Shown piece after piece: positions 33,289 through 45,177 of a DNA stretch of 64,000 bases (its first letter is position 1; each line of letters opens with the position of its first letter). The stretch covers positions 558,001 through 622,000 of the forward strand of contig JALPQD010000247.1 in NCBI GenBank assembly GCA_023101885.1. Direction: 5' to 3'. The notes beneath the pieces were generated by a model. That model searched no databases, was not told where the DNA came from, and saw nothing but the letters and a program-made list of their open reading frames with translations. A program made the translations under genes and the position numbers. This stretch comes from Typhlomys cinereus. Its lineage: Eukaryota > Chordata > Mammalia > Rodentia > Platacanthomyidae.

Positions 33289-35640
33289 TTTTTATTAATT
33301 TTTCTACTTTAATAAACATGCTGAGTATTCATCCCAGTTCCCTCCCTTCCTCTTATTCCCATTTCCTCCCTTCCTTTCATCATTCTGATCCACTCTTTGG
33401 CCTGTATGCTTCTATGATTCTTAGGGATCACTCTGGCTTATCTAATCCTGTGGGAGCTCAGGCCTCTGTAATGTATCAAGTTACCTCTCTTCAGGCAGCC
33501 CCATAGATGTGTGCATTTCCCTTCACTTATCCAGGTTTAGACCCAAAGATTTCCACTGTGAGTTCTCATTCTAAGGTATAATAATAGCTACCTACAGAGC
33601 AGTTTGATGTACTATCTTCCTACCTATAAGTTTATTGGCTGTCTTCCCTGTTGGTCTTTTTCCTTCCCTTTTTTCAGTTCTTATTCTAGTTTACAGTAAC
33701 AGGGATGGGTTCCATTCTGACAATCAGGTCTTGAGTACAATCAGAAAGCTGTTGCTTGTCTCCTTGGTACTCATGCCATTATTACACTGGTGGTCATCTG
33801 TTGCCTTGGTGATTTATATTGCAACTTACAGATCTCATACTGTTGATGGGGCTTGCGATTATGTCTCTCCCCCAGTTCCAGTTGACACATTTTTGCTCAT
33901 TTGCAGTGATCCATTTGTGTTGAATATTCAGTAATAGGGTCTTACTGACAGTTTTTGGAGAGCAACCAAGAGCAACAGCAAAAGCCTATAATCTCTGGGG
34001 ACCTTTAAGACCTCTCTGACCAACATTTTATCAGGATGTGTCACATTCCTGTTACTTGAAGTATAATTTTGTCCCTGGGTTCTAAATGGATCAGTTCAAG
34101 GATTTTATTTTATTTTCCCCCTGTTTTCCTCACTCTGTGGTCCTCTACATAGGGACTTCTAAACTTATTCCTTTCTTTAAACACTTTTTAACATATTACT
34201 AGCATGGGATATTCCTTGGGGTTGCTTCCCACCATCTATGGGTTTTTCTATAAATATCTCTGTCCCTCCTGTCTCCTCAGTCTCTCCTGTCTTCTATCCC
34301 CTCATTCCCCACTCTGCATCTTTCTCAACTATTCACTCTCTCACCCTTGTCCTGAGATCCTGAATATCTCCTTTAAAAGGTTTCACCCTAACTATGCCTT
34401 CTCACCTTCCCATTCTTATTTCTGTTTTGAGATTTTGGATAAAATATTTTTAACTTTCATTCTTTTAGTGTCCATATATGAATATAATGAATTTATGATA
34501 GTATCACACCTTAAACCTCAACTCATCCCCTCTCCTCTTCCAATTATAACCCTTTTTTTCCCTTGCAAGTCTCTTTCCTACATGTATCTCTCTGAGTTGC
34601 ACCTGAGTTGCCTTTGACAACATATGCCTGAGTACTTGCTGGCATATCGTCATATATCAATGGGCAAAATCATTTTCTATCTCCCCTATCTGCATTAGCT
34701 CTCATAAGGCTCTTAGAAAGGTATAAAGACTCTCAAGATATTTCCCCTTCCATAGTGAAATGTTTATAGGATAATTTCCATGCAGGTCTTGTGGGAATAC
34801 ACATAACTCAGTAAATTCATGGATAAAGCAGCCCTATCATTCATAGAAGATAATTTATGACTTCACTCCTGCTCCACTTCAGGCTCTCATAATCCTACTG
34901 TTCCTTCTTTTATCATGTTTCCAGAGTTTTACGTTATGGGAGATTATATGTCCTATTTAGGTGCAAGCAATCTGTAGTCACTTCTTTTCTACATCTTGGA
35001 TATTTGTCATTTTCTGTAATAACACCTTCTTTTGCAGAAAGAAGCTTCTAGGTTGAGTTCAGAGTACTTTTCCAGGGTAGTAGTACAAAGACAATTATTT
35101 AAAAGGCAATTTTAGACAGTGTCTTTTGAACTAAACTTTAATAACTTGAACTCCCTTCTAGGGCCTACTTCCCCTCCTTTCATAGGTTGTTATTCTAGAT
35201 TACAGTGTCAGAAATGTGTTCCCAACTGAAAAGTGAGCCTTATATCTAATCCTTAAGCTGTTGCCTACCTTATTGACATTCATGCCACTATTACATTGAT
35301 GGTAGCCTCTTTCTAAGATGACTGTTATTGCAGTTTGCAACTTTCACGGGTTGTTACATTGGTGACTGCTTTTCTTCTCCAGTAGTTTCCATAATTCTTT
35401 CTGGTACTATGAAATCCATCTAGCAAGGAGTAAATTTCCAGACAAGTTTCAGTTGCTATTTTTTGTCCATGTCCTGTGTTCCATGTGCTGCATTTTCAGT
35501 CTTACCATAATTTTCTGGCAACCAAGAGCAATTACATATTTCTACACAATTTGGGAGGCCTTTGAGATCTCTTCAAACAATAACTGATCAGGAAGTATCA
35601 TATACCTGTTACTTAGAATATTGATTAATTGCTTATGTGT
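33289..35640 (-). mobile_element. Long old L1-like 3' region, antisense
   Basis: Begins on the plus strand with a T-rich tail, CTACTTTAATAAACATGCTGAGTATTCATCCCAGTTCCCTCCC (pyrimidine tract), then the family sequence seen at 1-1,480: CTCTGGCTTATCTAATCCTGTGGG, TATTGGCTGTCTTCCC, CTCATGCCATTATTACACTGGTGGTC. The distal part (35,160-35,600) repeats the middle blocks (CATGCCACTATTACATTGATGGTAG), so a second, older copy probably lies behind the first. The segment 34,140-35,150 between them shows no family I can name. Boundaries are approximate. Confidence 0.55.
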
Positions 35641-35781
35641 ACTGATTGGAGCATGTAGAACATTTTTTCTTTTATCCTATATTTCTTTGTGTGAGGAAAT
35701 CTTTTCAAAAATGTCTAGGGTAGATGCACTGCCATCTTAAAAAGTAATAAAAACTGAGAATGTGTAAAAAATTATATAAAC

Positions 35782-37198
35782 TGTCACGATTTGAAATGTG
35801 TCACCCACAGGCTCATGTGTTTGGGAAGGTCATGGTATCTTTGAGAGGTATAACCTTACTAGAAGAAGGTGGTCACAGGGGATGGGCTTTGAGGTGGATT
35901 AGTCCTACCCTACCTCCTGGAGTAGTCTGCTTTTGCAGCAAGGAATTTTGCAGCTCTTAACCTCAAGGATGGGTGTGAAATAGCCTGCCTTCAAGTCTAC
36001 CAGCCAGCCATGCCACCTCTGAGGGCAAGTTTATCAGAGAAAGTACCCATCCATAAAAATGAAAATCCTTTTGGAAAGAATGAGCCAAAAGATGGAATTC
36101 CAAAGCCAAGGTCCATTACTCCCCTAAAGCACAGGAAAGAAAGAGATTTTTCTTACACTCAGCACAGAGAAGTTGAATCAACTGTGATTCAAGGGGGTCA
36201 GTCTGGACAAAGTAATCCACTTGGTTCTGGTTTTACAGGCATCAAAGATGCAAGAGGGAGGAAATCATGTATACCTCCTCAAAGGTTTCAGAGAATGGCA
36301 GAATCCAGACAACATGTGGCAGAAACTCTGTAGTTTAGAGGCCCAAGAAGGACAGTTAGTGCTATAGAGTTAAAACCTGGTTTGCCATTGAGAAGTAAAA
36401 ATGTTAGAGATACCAGAGACAAGATGGGACATCTGTCAAGGAGAGTTTTATACACTGGAAGGAGCCATCCCAAGAGAGTGATGTGTTCTATGGGCAAGTA
36501 CGTTGGAGAGGCAGAACCAAAGCCCCTTGGAACTGAGATGATTTCAACAAGAGGCTCACTTGTTGGACCTGGAGCTATAGAATTTGGAGTTTGACCTGCT
36601 GGTTTTCAGTCTTATGGACTGATCTTTCCTGGATATACCCCTATTTCTTCCTTTTGGAATGCAAATGTTTATTCAGTGCTGTTATACATTGGAAGTTTGT
36701 AACTTGTCTTTTGATTTTACAGGAGGCTTTGGACTTTGGACTTTTGGACTGTGTTGAGACCACTAATATGTCTATTAAGCCTTTTGAAATTGGAATGAGA
36801 ATGGTTTGCACAATAATATGGAAACATGCCTATGGGGCCCAGGGGTAGAGTGTCATGGTTTGAAATGTGTTCCCCATAGTGTTAAGTATTCGACAATGTC
36901 ATGGCACCTTTGACAGGTAAAACCTTGCCAAGGAAGATAGTTACAGGGAGTGGGCCTTGATGATTAATCCCCCGCTAGTGCCTGGAGAATTCTGCTGTGA
37001 TAGCAGGGGGTTTTGCAGATCTCATCCTCAAGAATGGGTGTGACATAGTGTCTCCAGCTTCCACGAGCCAGACATGCCACCTCAGCCATGAAAGACTATA
37101 TCTCCTTTCTGGAACCATAAAATGAGCGGATCTCCCTTTCTCCCTTAAATTGTTTGACATTGGTGTTTTCTAATAGGAACATAAGAGTAACTAATACA
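35782..37198 (+). mobile_element. MaLR-type LTR retrotransposon, degenerate
   Basis: Two related LTRs in the same orientation start TGTCACGATTTGAAATGTG (35,782) and TGTCATGGTTTGAAATGTG (36,851). The right LTR (36,851-37,198) ends TAACTAATACA, typical of MaLR LTRs. Directly before it is a polypurine stretch, GGGGCCCAGGGGTAGAG. The left LTR diverges after about 36,020 and looks truncated. The internal part has a 107-codon open piece (36,010-36,333) without a domain I recognise; MaLR interiors normally lack pol. Non-autonomous and certainly inactive. Confidence 0.75.
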
Positions 37199-37303
37199 TG
37201 AACAATAAAATTTTAATTACAAAAATTGTTAGTAATGTTTGCTAAAAATTAATGAAATAAAAAGTGAATAAACTCTCAATACTTACAGATTTTCTTTATA
37301 GTT

Positions 37304-37680
37304 TGTCATGGGTTGAATGTGAGCTGCCACCACAGACTCATGTGTTTGAGTTCTTAGTTGATGTTGATGTTTGGAAAAGTTGTGGCACCTTTAGGAGGTA
37401 GAGTTTTGCTGGAGGAAGACAAGTGATAAAGAGGGGCTGGTTAGCCTTGAGGTCAAGTATCTATTTCTGCTAGTAGTCCGCTCTTGCAATCTGCTACTTA
37501 CTCTCTCTGCTTTCGTGATGGAGATGACATAAGTCATCTCCAGCTTCTGCAACTTGCCATACTTTTCTTGTCATAATGGACTGCATCTCCCCTCTGGAAC
37601 AGTAACCAAAATAAGGCTTTCTTTCTTCCCTTAAGTTCTTTAAGTGTGTCTGACATCAGCAGAAAGTGTAACTGGGAAAC
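37304..37680 (+). mobile_element. Solo MaLR-type LTR
   Basis: Starts TGTCATGGGTTGAATGTGAGCTGCC and runs through GTGGCACCTTTAGGAGGTAGAG, CATGATGG-like and GACTGCATCTCCCCTCTGGAACAGTAACCAAAATAAGG to about 37,680. It parallels the right LTR 100 bp upstream but is too different to be its recent pair. The AATAAGG may be a remnant polyadenylation signal. Confidence 0.7.
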
Positions 37681-38239
37681 AATATTTCAGATTCAGGTGT
37701 TCTGAATGGCATCACACTCTGCAATATTAAATACTTTCATGATATTAGTTAGTGATTGATACATACTAAACAGTAAAATATGTTTATTTCCTTCATTCAT
37801 TCGCTATTATGAAGGAATCAATTCCACAATGGTAGGGGCCTATTTACAATTAATAAGTTACTGGCTTATTTTTGGATTAATTAGACAATCCAACCTGTTA
37901 CTGACGCCTTACTTGCTCTTTCTAAATTCAGACCACCTTAGCTACCTCTTTCAACATTAATGATTATCTGCAATGCTCTATAAAGAAATCCATTGTGTTT
38001 TTACACTTATACAAATTGTAGCATGTAACAAACTTCAAAAAAGTTAGAATTAATTAATTAATCAATTAAGTAAATCAAGAGATAAGGTTTTGAAAATGAA
38101 AGTGAATACTTACGATGATGAGGGGATAAGTTACAAGAAAGACTGAAGGAATAACAAATAATACTAAGGTTTTAAGATACAACTAGATAGAAACCTCCAA
38201 TAATATACATATACAAAATTACTTAAAAACAGAGTATGA

Positions 38240-38484
38240 GGGGCTGGAGAGGTGGCTCAGGGGTTAAGCCTCCGTCTTGCAGGCGGAAGGTCCTGAGTTC
38301 GGATCCCAGATCCCACGTATAGACGCCAGGCGGAAGCAGGGGGTGGCCTGCGTTTCCGGTCCTGGTAGGGCGGAGCCTGTGAATCCCGGGACAGAAGGAG
38401 GTGGAGGCGTCCATGGTGGTTCGCGAATTCGTCCGTGGTTCTACACATACACAGACACACACACACACACACACACATACACAG

Positions 38485-38516
<32 letters not shown>

Positions 38517-38550
38517 ATACACACGAACATGCGCACAGTTGAATAAAAAA
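38240..38550 (+). mobile_element. Young DIP/B2-superfamily SINE
   Basis: Canonical GGGGCTGGAGAGGTGGCTCAGGGGTTAAG head, GAGTTCGGATCCC box B, GC-rich body with several CpGs retained (GGTTCGCGAATTCGTCCG), CA-rich block (38,446-38,524) and GTTGAATAAAAA tail. Perfect TSD AAAACAGAGTATGA at 38,226-38,239 and 38,551-38,564. High CpG retention suggests youth. Confidence 0.95.
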
Positions 38551-38569
38551 AAAACAGAGTATGAATAAA

Positions 38570-39012
38570 CACTCTATACAGATGAAAACAGGGAAAGGAA
38601 GATAGTGCAAAACAGAAAATTCCCTATAATGCTCCAACCAGAGGGCAAAGGCAATGAAACAAAATTCTAAGTATCATGACTGTGCTGCATGCCAAGTTGT
38701 TTGTCAGAAAGGTCTCAAAGGCCTCCAGAATAGTATAGACTTTTTCAATTGCTCTTTGTTGCTCTTCAGAAGCTAACAGTTAGAAACTACTGCTGAGATG
38801 CAACACGTGAGTCAAAAAACAGGGGGAAAAAAAGGCTCTGGAAGTTACCTCCATCCTACCAGTATTCATAGTACTAGAATGTGTCATAGCATGCAAGAGG
38901 CTGGGGGAGAAAAGCAATCAAAAATCTCATCTGTGAAAGCTGCAAACTTGTAGCAGCAGTCATCCTGTAAAGCAATGACCATCAGTGTAATAGTGGAATG
39001 AAGACCAAGGGG
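38570..39012 (+). mobile_element. Old L1-like 3' region fragment, sense
   Basis: AATGACCATCAGTGTAATAGTGGAATGAAGACCAAG aligns with the sense orientation of the family at 20,590 and the complement of 33,760. The upstream part is weakly similar. Diverged and truncated. Confidence 0.5.
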
Positions 39013-39025
39013 GAAACCAAATCTT

Positions 39026-39230
39026 CTTTTTTTTCATAGAAAAAACCTTTTATTTGAAATGTACACAGTATCAAGTTCTATTTGGTTTCTCATAACATTT
39101 CAGTGTAATGCCACTCTAGCATGTACAACAACTCTTTCATTTTTTTAGATCATTGGGTTTTTCCTCACTATACACATTACTAAGAATGATAAATTTTTCT
39201 CCAAACACTGTTTAAGCTGCATTTTAGGAT
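39026..39230 (-). pseudogene. Probable processed retrocopy of an mRNA 3' end
   Basis: On the minus strand the segment ends ...CAAATAAAAGGTTTTTTCTATG followed by an A run: an AATAAA signal (TTTATT at 39,049-39,054) about 15 nt before a poly(A) tract at 39,026-39,034. That is the layout of a reverse-transcribed mRNA end. The body has no coding sequence that I recognise and I cannot name the parent gene. A TSD is not clear. Confidence 0.45.
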
Positions 39231-39240
39231 TTTTTTTGAT

Positions 39241-39560
39241 ATTTTAATTTTTAATATAATTTTTCCTACTTTTACAAGCATACTGAGTACTAATCCCTTC
39301 CTACTTTCTTCCCTGCACTCCCTTCATCAATCCATTTCACCCCTTCCCACACTCACCTATCCACTTCTATGGGCCCCAGGGTTTCCTCTGGATTGTCTTC
39401 TCTAGTCTAGTTGGTATTCAAGCCTCTGTGATAGACCAAGTGGCCCCTCCTTAGGCTGCCCCACTGATAGGTCACTCCCCTTCACTTCTATAGCCATAGG
39501 CCCCAAGTCTCCAATATCTTCTTGATTGTTTTTAATTCTTGTTTTTTTTTTTTCCCCATC
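39241..39560 (-). mobile_element. Old L1-like 3' end, antisense
   Basis: TTTTTCCTACTTTTACAAGCATACTGAGTACTAATCCC, a pyrimidine tract, GGATTGTCTTCTCTAGTCTAGTTGG and AGGCTGCCCCACTGATAGG parallel the 33,300-33,520 copy. It ends near a T-run at 39,540. Confidence 0.65.
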
Positions 39561-40340
39561 GGGGATTATATCTCTGCTACTGTAAACCAGGACAAGAACT
39601 GTGAAAGGTTAGGACGTAGACCTTAGAGAATACACTATATTAAGATTTTGCTGCAAAGATGCTTTATGAGACTTCCTTTTAAAATTTATCATTATACCCA
39701 TAGATTAGAGGAGTGCTCAACACTCAAATTAACAGCCACTTTTTACAGTGGGATATATTATGGGAAATCAAAGCTTGCCAAAGTACAGAAAACAAGTTAT
39801 TGTGCACTACTTAGCCATTAGCAGAACATCTACCCTACAGCCCAAGTACAAGAAAACAGAGCAAAAGAGGGGGTATAAAATTGTAAGAGCCAAGAGAGTG
39901 CAAGGCCTTGTGGTCTTCTAGAAAAGACAGAATGTTTTGTATCTATGAATTCATTGCAACTCTGTGTACTTACACTAGACTTGCATGGGATTTGTTCTAT
40001 CAACTTCTCATCATGAGACGGGAAAGATATCATGAAACCCCTCATTTCCCTACGAAACTGCTGAGGGTTAATGCTGATGGGTGTATGCATTCCTAAATGG
40101 TATTCACACTTATATATGACTTGTATTCCAGTAAGTGCTCATGTACATGCTATCCAAGGAGCCCAGTTGAAACTCGGTGAGTCACAAATGTGAAAAGACA
40201 TGAAACTAAGAGGGAGACTGAGAGAGAAAGAAGAGTTGTAAGGGGAAGAAGAGTGAGTTGGGGCCGGGGATTAAAATGTGAAATATTATTTAATTCAATG
40301 CATTCATGTATGAAACTCTAAAGGAAGTTTTAATATCATA
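39561..40340 (+). mobile_element. Old Lx-like L1 3' UTR
   Basis: Shares TAGATTAGAGGAGTGCTCAACACTC, GCTTGCCAAAGTACAGAAAACAAGTTATTGTGCACTA, GTGAAAAGACATGAAACTAAGAGGG and CATTCATGTATGAAACTCTAAAGG with the copies at 1,800, 18,180 and 57,440. Two overlapping open frames of 60-86 codons inside it have no domain. Confidence 0.6.
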
Positions 40341-42156
40341 TATCAAAAATATGAAATGGAAGTGATTGCCAGTGTTAAAAAACCAGCTTAGTGTACCATG
40401 ATTGTACACATAATGAAGTGTGCAGTACTGTTCCATAGATTGGCAGCTTTAGATGGGCAAAATATCTTCACTGATTATTCAAGTGACAAAATGACCAGCT
40501 TGATGACATTGATTTCCCACAAAATATTCAGTTATCTACCAACTGTATGGAATGTAACAAGAAAATATAAGGAAACCTATCTAGAGGGGAAAAATGGCTT
40601 AAATGGCAGAATGGAAAAAGTGATGAACTGTATCCAGATACAAATCCCATTATTCTGAATGTGATTAAAACCATAATTCTTTACATTTGTGGTGTTTTTA
40701 CTAGTGCTAGAACAAAGTAACTTGAGTTAAAGAATCTAGTGTACATCAAAGATGTGCCCAGGATCTAAGAAATCAGGTGAGATGAAGGTGGAAAGTCTGA
40801 GAAGTACTGCAACTAAGATCTTTTAGACAAGAGATAGAAAAATTAGGTTGTTGATTGATGTAAGGCTGCAGGCTGCTTATTTAGTTATTGGTCAATTTAT
40901 TGTCTTAATATTTATCTATCTCAATAAGTTTTATAGAAATTCTTGTCTATTGCCAATATGTCAGAAAATGTTTAACTCCAGTATCTTTTGAATGTTACTT
41001 CATTAGGAAAAACTATCATTGTAGATAATTTCATTGAAATGATATTGCCTTAATCTGTCTTATGTGCTCATCAAAAGGGAAAAAAGTCAATACTTTGTGA
41101 TGGAGAAATGCAGAGGGAGACAATATGAATACAAAGGGAAATATCAAAGTAATGCTTTCATAAGCCAAGGATTGCCAGTGATTTTTAGCCAACCATAAGT
41201 AGCTAGGAGATAAAATTTCCTCACAATTCTTAGAAAGAACTAGCTTTCCTGAAACCTTGATTTCAGACTTCCACACTCCAACATTTTAAAATGACATCTT
41301 TTAGTGTAGTGTATTGTAATAGCTTCTCTAGAAACATATATGCTAAATGTATATCCAGCTTAATATAATTAAGCATATTTTTATTTCCAATGAGTACTAG
41401 TTATCTGACTAGCTGATATGAGAAGGACTTATTTGCTAAGTATAAAGAAATATCTATCTTAATATGAATGAAGTCATTTTAATTTTATTTTCAGTGAATA
41501 TGTGCTAACTGCCTGCATGATATGGAAAAACTGTCTATAAGGAAAAGGCATGCCATCTCAGTCATAGCTGCACAACTCAGTTTGCTGCTATAAAAAAGAA
41601 TTGTATACAATAGTGGATAAATGGGCTTGGCTATATTCTTAAAAAATCTATTTACGTACATTGAAATTTTAATTTTATGAAAATCTGAACTGTCAAAGAG
41701 TAGTAGTTGGACTTTTTACTCAATCAATTAAAAATGTAAAGGTCATTTTATTATAACTATTTTTATTTTTATAATAATTATTTATCTACTTAATAGTGTT
41801 AAGGATAGAACCATAGTTCTCAAGTTCTCAAACATGTAAAAGATGGTACCAACTACTTCACTTTATCCACAGCCCTGAAAAAGTCATCACTAATTTATAA
41901 GCCAGATTAGCTTCACTATGTGTTAACCTTTAGAGTTTAAGAGGTAGAACTGGACTTTTAACCATATAGATTTAGTTCTACAATGAGATAGCTGTGTATT
42001 ATTTGAAGTATTCTTCAGCTAATTGAGACTTTTCTTATTTCATTGAAAAGTGGCAAGAATTATTTCTTTGTCACAGAGCAGTAAAAAAATAAAATAGTTC
42101 TTAAACAGTCTCTCTTAAGGGTAAGTGATCTGTGAAGTTACATATACCTTGACATT
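40341..42156. other. Single-copy AT-rich DNA
   Basis: No repeat, RNA gene or convincing exon. One 86-codon frame (40,398-40,658, plus) has no recognisable domain and no splice-site or codon evidence that I would trust. Confidence 0.55.
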
Positions 42157-43236
42157 TAGAAAAGCTTAATTTTTTTTTTTGTGGAACACAAAGGCTTTTA
42201 TTTTTTTTAATTTTTTAACATTTTTATTATTATTTCCGCTCATACAAACTTAATAGGTAGACCAGTTCCCTCCCCCCTCCTCCTCCCTGTGAACCCCCTG
42301 CTCCCTCTCCCTCCCTCCCTATCTCCGAATGCCTCCCCTCCAATTCCCAGAGAGTCCTTTATTGTGTATGCCTAACTCTCCTCTTGGTCCTCCTCTCCGA
42401 TGACATACAAGGACCCAGTGGCATTTCCCTGAACCCTTCCTTGTGTTCCTCTTAAGCATAGGTACACTTCTGTGGCCATCAATCCCTTGCCTCCAAGGAT
42501 CTTGGTGCCTTTAGCCGATGTTAGACTTTGTGAGGTCAATAGTGTGATGGACATTGCGCAGGGCATGCAAAGTCCAATTATGATTGCTTCAGCCCTAACT
42601 AGTGTGGAGAATCTTCAAATCATTGCTCCTCCCATCCTTTGGCTCTTACAATCTTACTGCCCCCTCTTCCGCAAATGTCCCTGAGCTTCAGGATGGGGGA
42701 GATTAGGCTGGCTTAGTTCTAGGTGGTTGATATAGAGTCTCTGAAGTTCTGGATTGTGGTTTGTTGATTTTCTTTTGCAGTTTTGCTGCTCCTGCAATGC
42801 CCTTCACTCCATCCTGATGGGCACTGTATGTCACCCCCTGGTCAGAGACAAAAAACTGTTAAATTGGAGTCTTGTTATAATAGCACATTCAAGGGTAGAT
42901 GTAATAAAAGCAGGAAACCTCGGTGTGGGAGGGGTCAGTCACCCATTTGCAAAATGATCACCTTTCATCTGCCAGACTATATGCCCTCCCCTTCTGGTGA
43001 GATCATACCCCCTCAGTTGTACATGATCAGGAACGAATGTCTGTGAACTTAACCAGGTGTCACATTACTTACTTGCATTCCTTGGAGACCGATTTTCTCT
43101 GCTGTAACATGGTCCCCTCTCGCCTTCTATCTGGTATGGCCCTACAACCCCATCCCTCCTGTTCACAATCCTTGAAATTACTGTATTACATAGGTTTATC
43201 CTTGAGTGTCTCAATGTGGGCTGGGTGAGTTTGGTA

Positions 43237-44952
43237 CTAGGAGCCACCTATTAGGGAGTACATACGGCGCTTAACTTTCTGGGTTTGGGATACTTCACTT
43301 AATATAATTGTTTCTAATGACATCCATTTCCCAGCAAATTCCAGTAATTCATCATTTTTGATGGCTGAGTAGTACTCCATTGTATAGATGTACCACTGTT
43401 TCCTTATCCACTCGTCAACTGTTGGACATTTAGGTTGATTCCATGACTTTGCTATTGTAAACAGTGCTGCTATGAACATGGTCGTGCTTGTGCTATCGAG
43501 GTGAACCTCTGCTGCATGGGGGTTTATTCCTAAAAGTGGAATAGCAGGGTCATATGGCATTTCAATCTTTAATTTCTTGAAGAATCTCCAGACGGCTCGC
43601 CAGAGTGGTTGTATGAGCCTGCATTCCCACCAGCAATGTAGCAGAGTTGCCTTCTCTCCACATCCTCTCCAGCACTTGTTGTTGTTTGTATTGTGTATCT
43701 TTGCCATCCTGACCGGGGTGAGATGATATCTCAGGGAGGTTTTGATTTGCATTTCCCTGATGGCTAAAGAAGTGGAGGATTTTTTAAGATATTTGTTAGA
43801 CATTTTAATTTCATCTCTGGTAAAATTTCTTTTAAGTTCCAGGGCCCATTTTTTAATTGGGCCATTGGTTTCCTTGGTGTTTAATTTTCTAAGTTCTTTG
43901 TGCACTTTGGACAGTAGAGCTCTATCAGATACGTGGTTAGTGAAGATTTTCTCCCATTCTGTGGGTTGCCTTTGAGCTCGTGTTACAAGCTCTTTGTCTG
44001 AACAGAAGCTCTTTAATTTCACAAGGTCCCAACTGTTGAGAGTTGGTAGCAGTGACTGTGCCATTGGATGTCTGTTTAGGAAATGTTTGCCCAGCCCAGT
44101 CAGCTCGAGGGAGTTTCCTATCCATTCAACTATGATTTTTATAGTCTCTGGCCTGATATCAAGGTCCTTGATCCATTTGGAATTAATTCTTGTACATGGT
44201 GACAAGTACGGGTCCAGCTTTAATCTTCTGCATGTGGAGATCCAGTTTTGCCAACACCTTTTGTTGAAGATGCTGTTCTTTTTCCATTGGATTCTTTGGG
44301 CCCCTTTGTCAAAGATCAAATGGCTGCATTTTTTTGTGCTTATATCTGCATCTTCAACCCTTATCCATTGATCCGTGTGTCTATTTTGGAGACAGTACCA
44401 GGCTGTTTTTATAACTATGGATTTGTAGCATAGACTAAGGTTTGGTATGGTAATACCTCCAGCAGTGTTTTTGTTACTCAGGATTGTCTTTGCTATCCTG
44501 TGTCTTTTGTGCCTCCATATGAATTTTGAGATGATTTGGTCAACTTCTTTAAAGAATTGCTTTGGGATTTTAATTGGTATAGCATTGAATTTGTATATTG
44601 CCTTTGATAGGATGGTCATTTTTACAATGTTGATTCTGCTAATCCAGGAACATGGGAGGTCTTTCCACCTTCTGATGTCTTCTGCAATTTCTTTCTTTAG
44701 GGTTTTAAAGTTTTCATTGTAAAGGTATTTTACCTCCTTGGTTAGGTTTATACCAAAGTATTTCATTTTTTTATGTGCTACAGTAAATGGGATTTTTTCT
44801 CTCAAGGCTTTTTCACTTCTTTCATTTTGGGCATATAGAAAGGCCTCTGATTTTTGCACATTTATTTTGTATCCTGCCACCCTGCTGAACTTCTCAATTA
44901 GTTCCAGGAGCTTTCTGGTGGAGTTTTTGGGATCACTCAGGTATAAGATCAT
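43237..44952 (-). pseudogene. L1 ORF2 C-terminal half, 571 open codons
   Basis: The longest open frame in the window. It begins at the Met just after the catalytic FADD of reverse transcriptase (FADD itself is present upstream, 44,953-44,964) and runs to the ORF2 stop. Visible landmarks are [47 protein letters not shown], and at about residue 424 the cysteine-rich C-x3-C-x7-H-C-x3-C motif ([18 protein letters not shown]), then TIAKSWNQPKCPTVDEWIRK and MYSLIGGS at the end. Upstream, in frame, a TGA occurs at about 45,090. With only part of ORF2, the other arm inverted and no ORF1, it makes no functional ORF2p; the openness indicates recent insertion. Confidence 0.93.
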
Positions 44953-45177
44953 GTCATCTGCAAATAGGGATAGCTTGACTTCTTCCTTTCCGATTTGAAT
45001 CCCTTTTATGTCCCTTTCTTGTCTTATGGCTTCAGCTAAGACTTCAAGTAAAATATTGAATAGAAGTGGTGAGAGTGGACAGCATTGTCTAGTTCCTGAT
45101 CAAAGTGGGAATGCTTCCAATTGTTCCCCATTGAGCATTATCCTTGCTGTGGGCTTGTTGTATACAGCTTTTATTAT

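Noticed and set aside
36010..36333. 107-codon basic open frame as a possible gene
   Set aside because: It sits between two MaLR LTRs and has no recognised domain; most simply it is degenerate MaLR interior.
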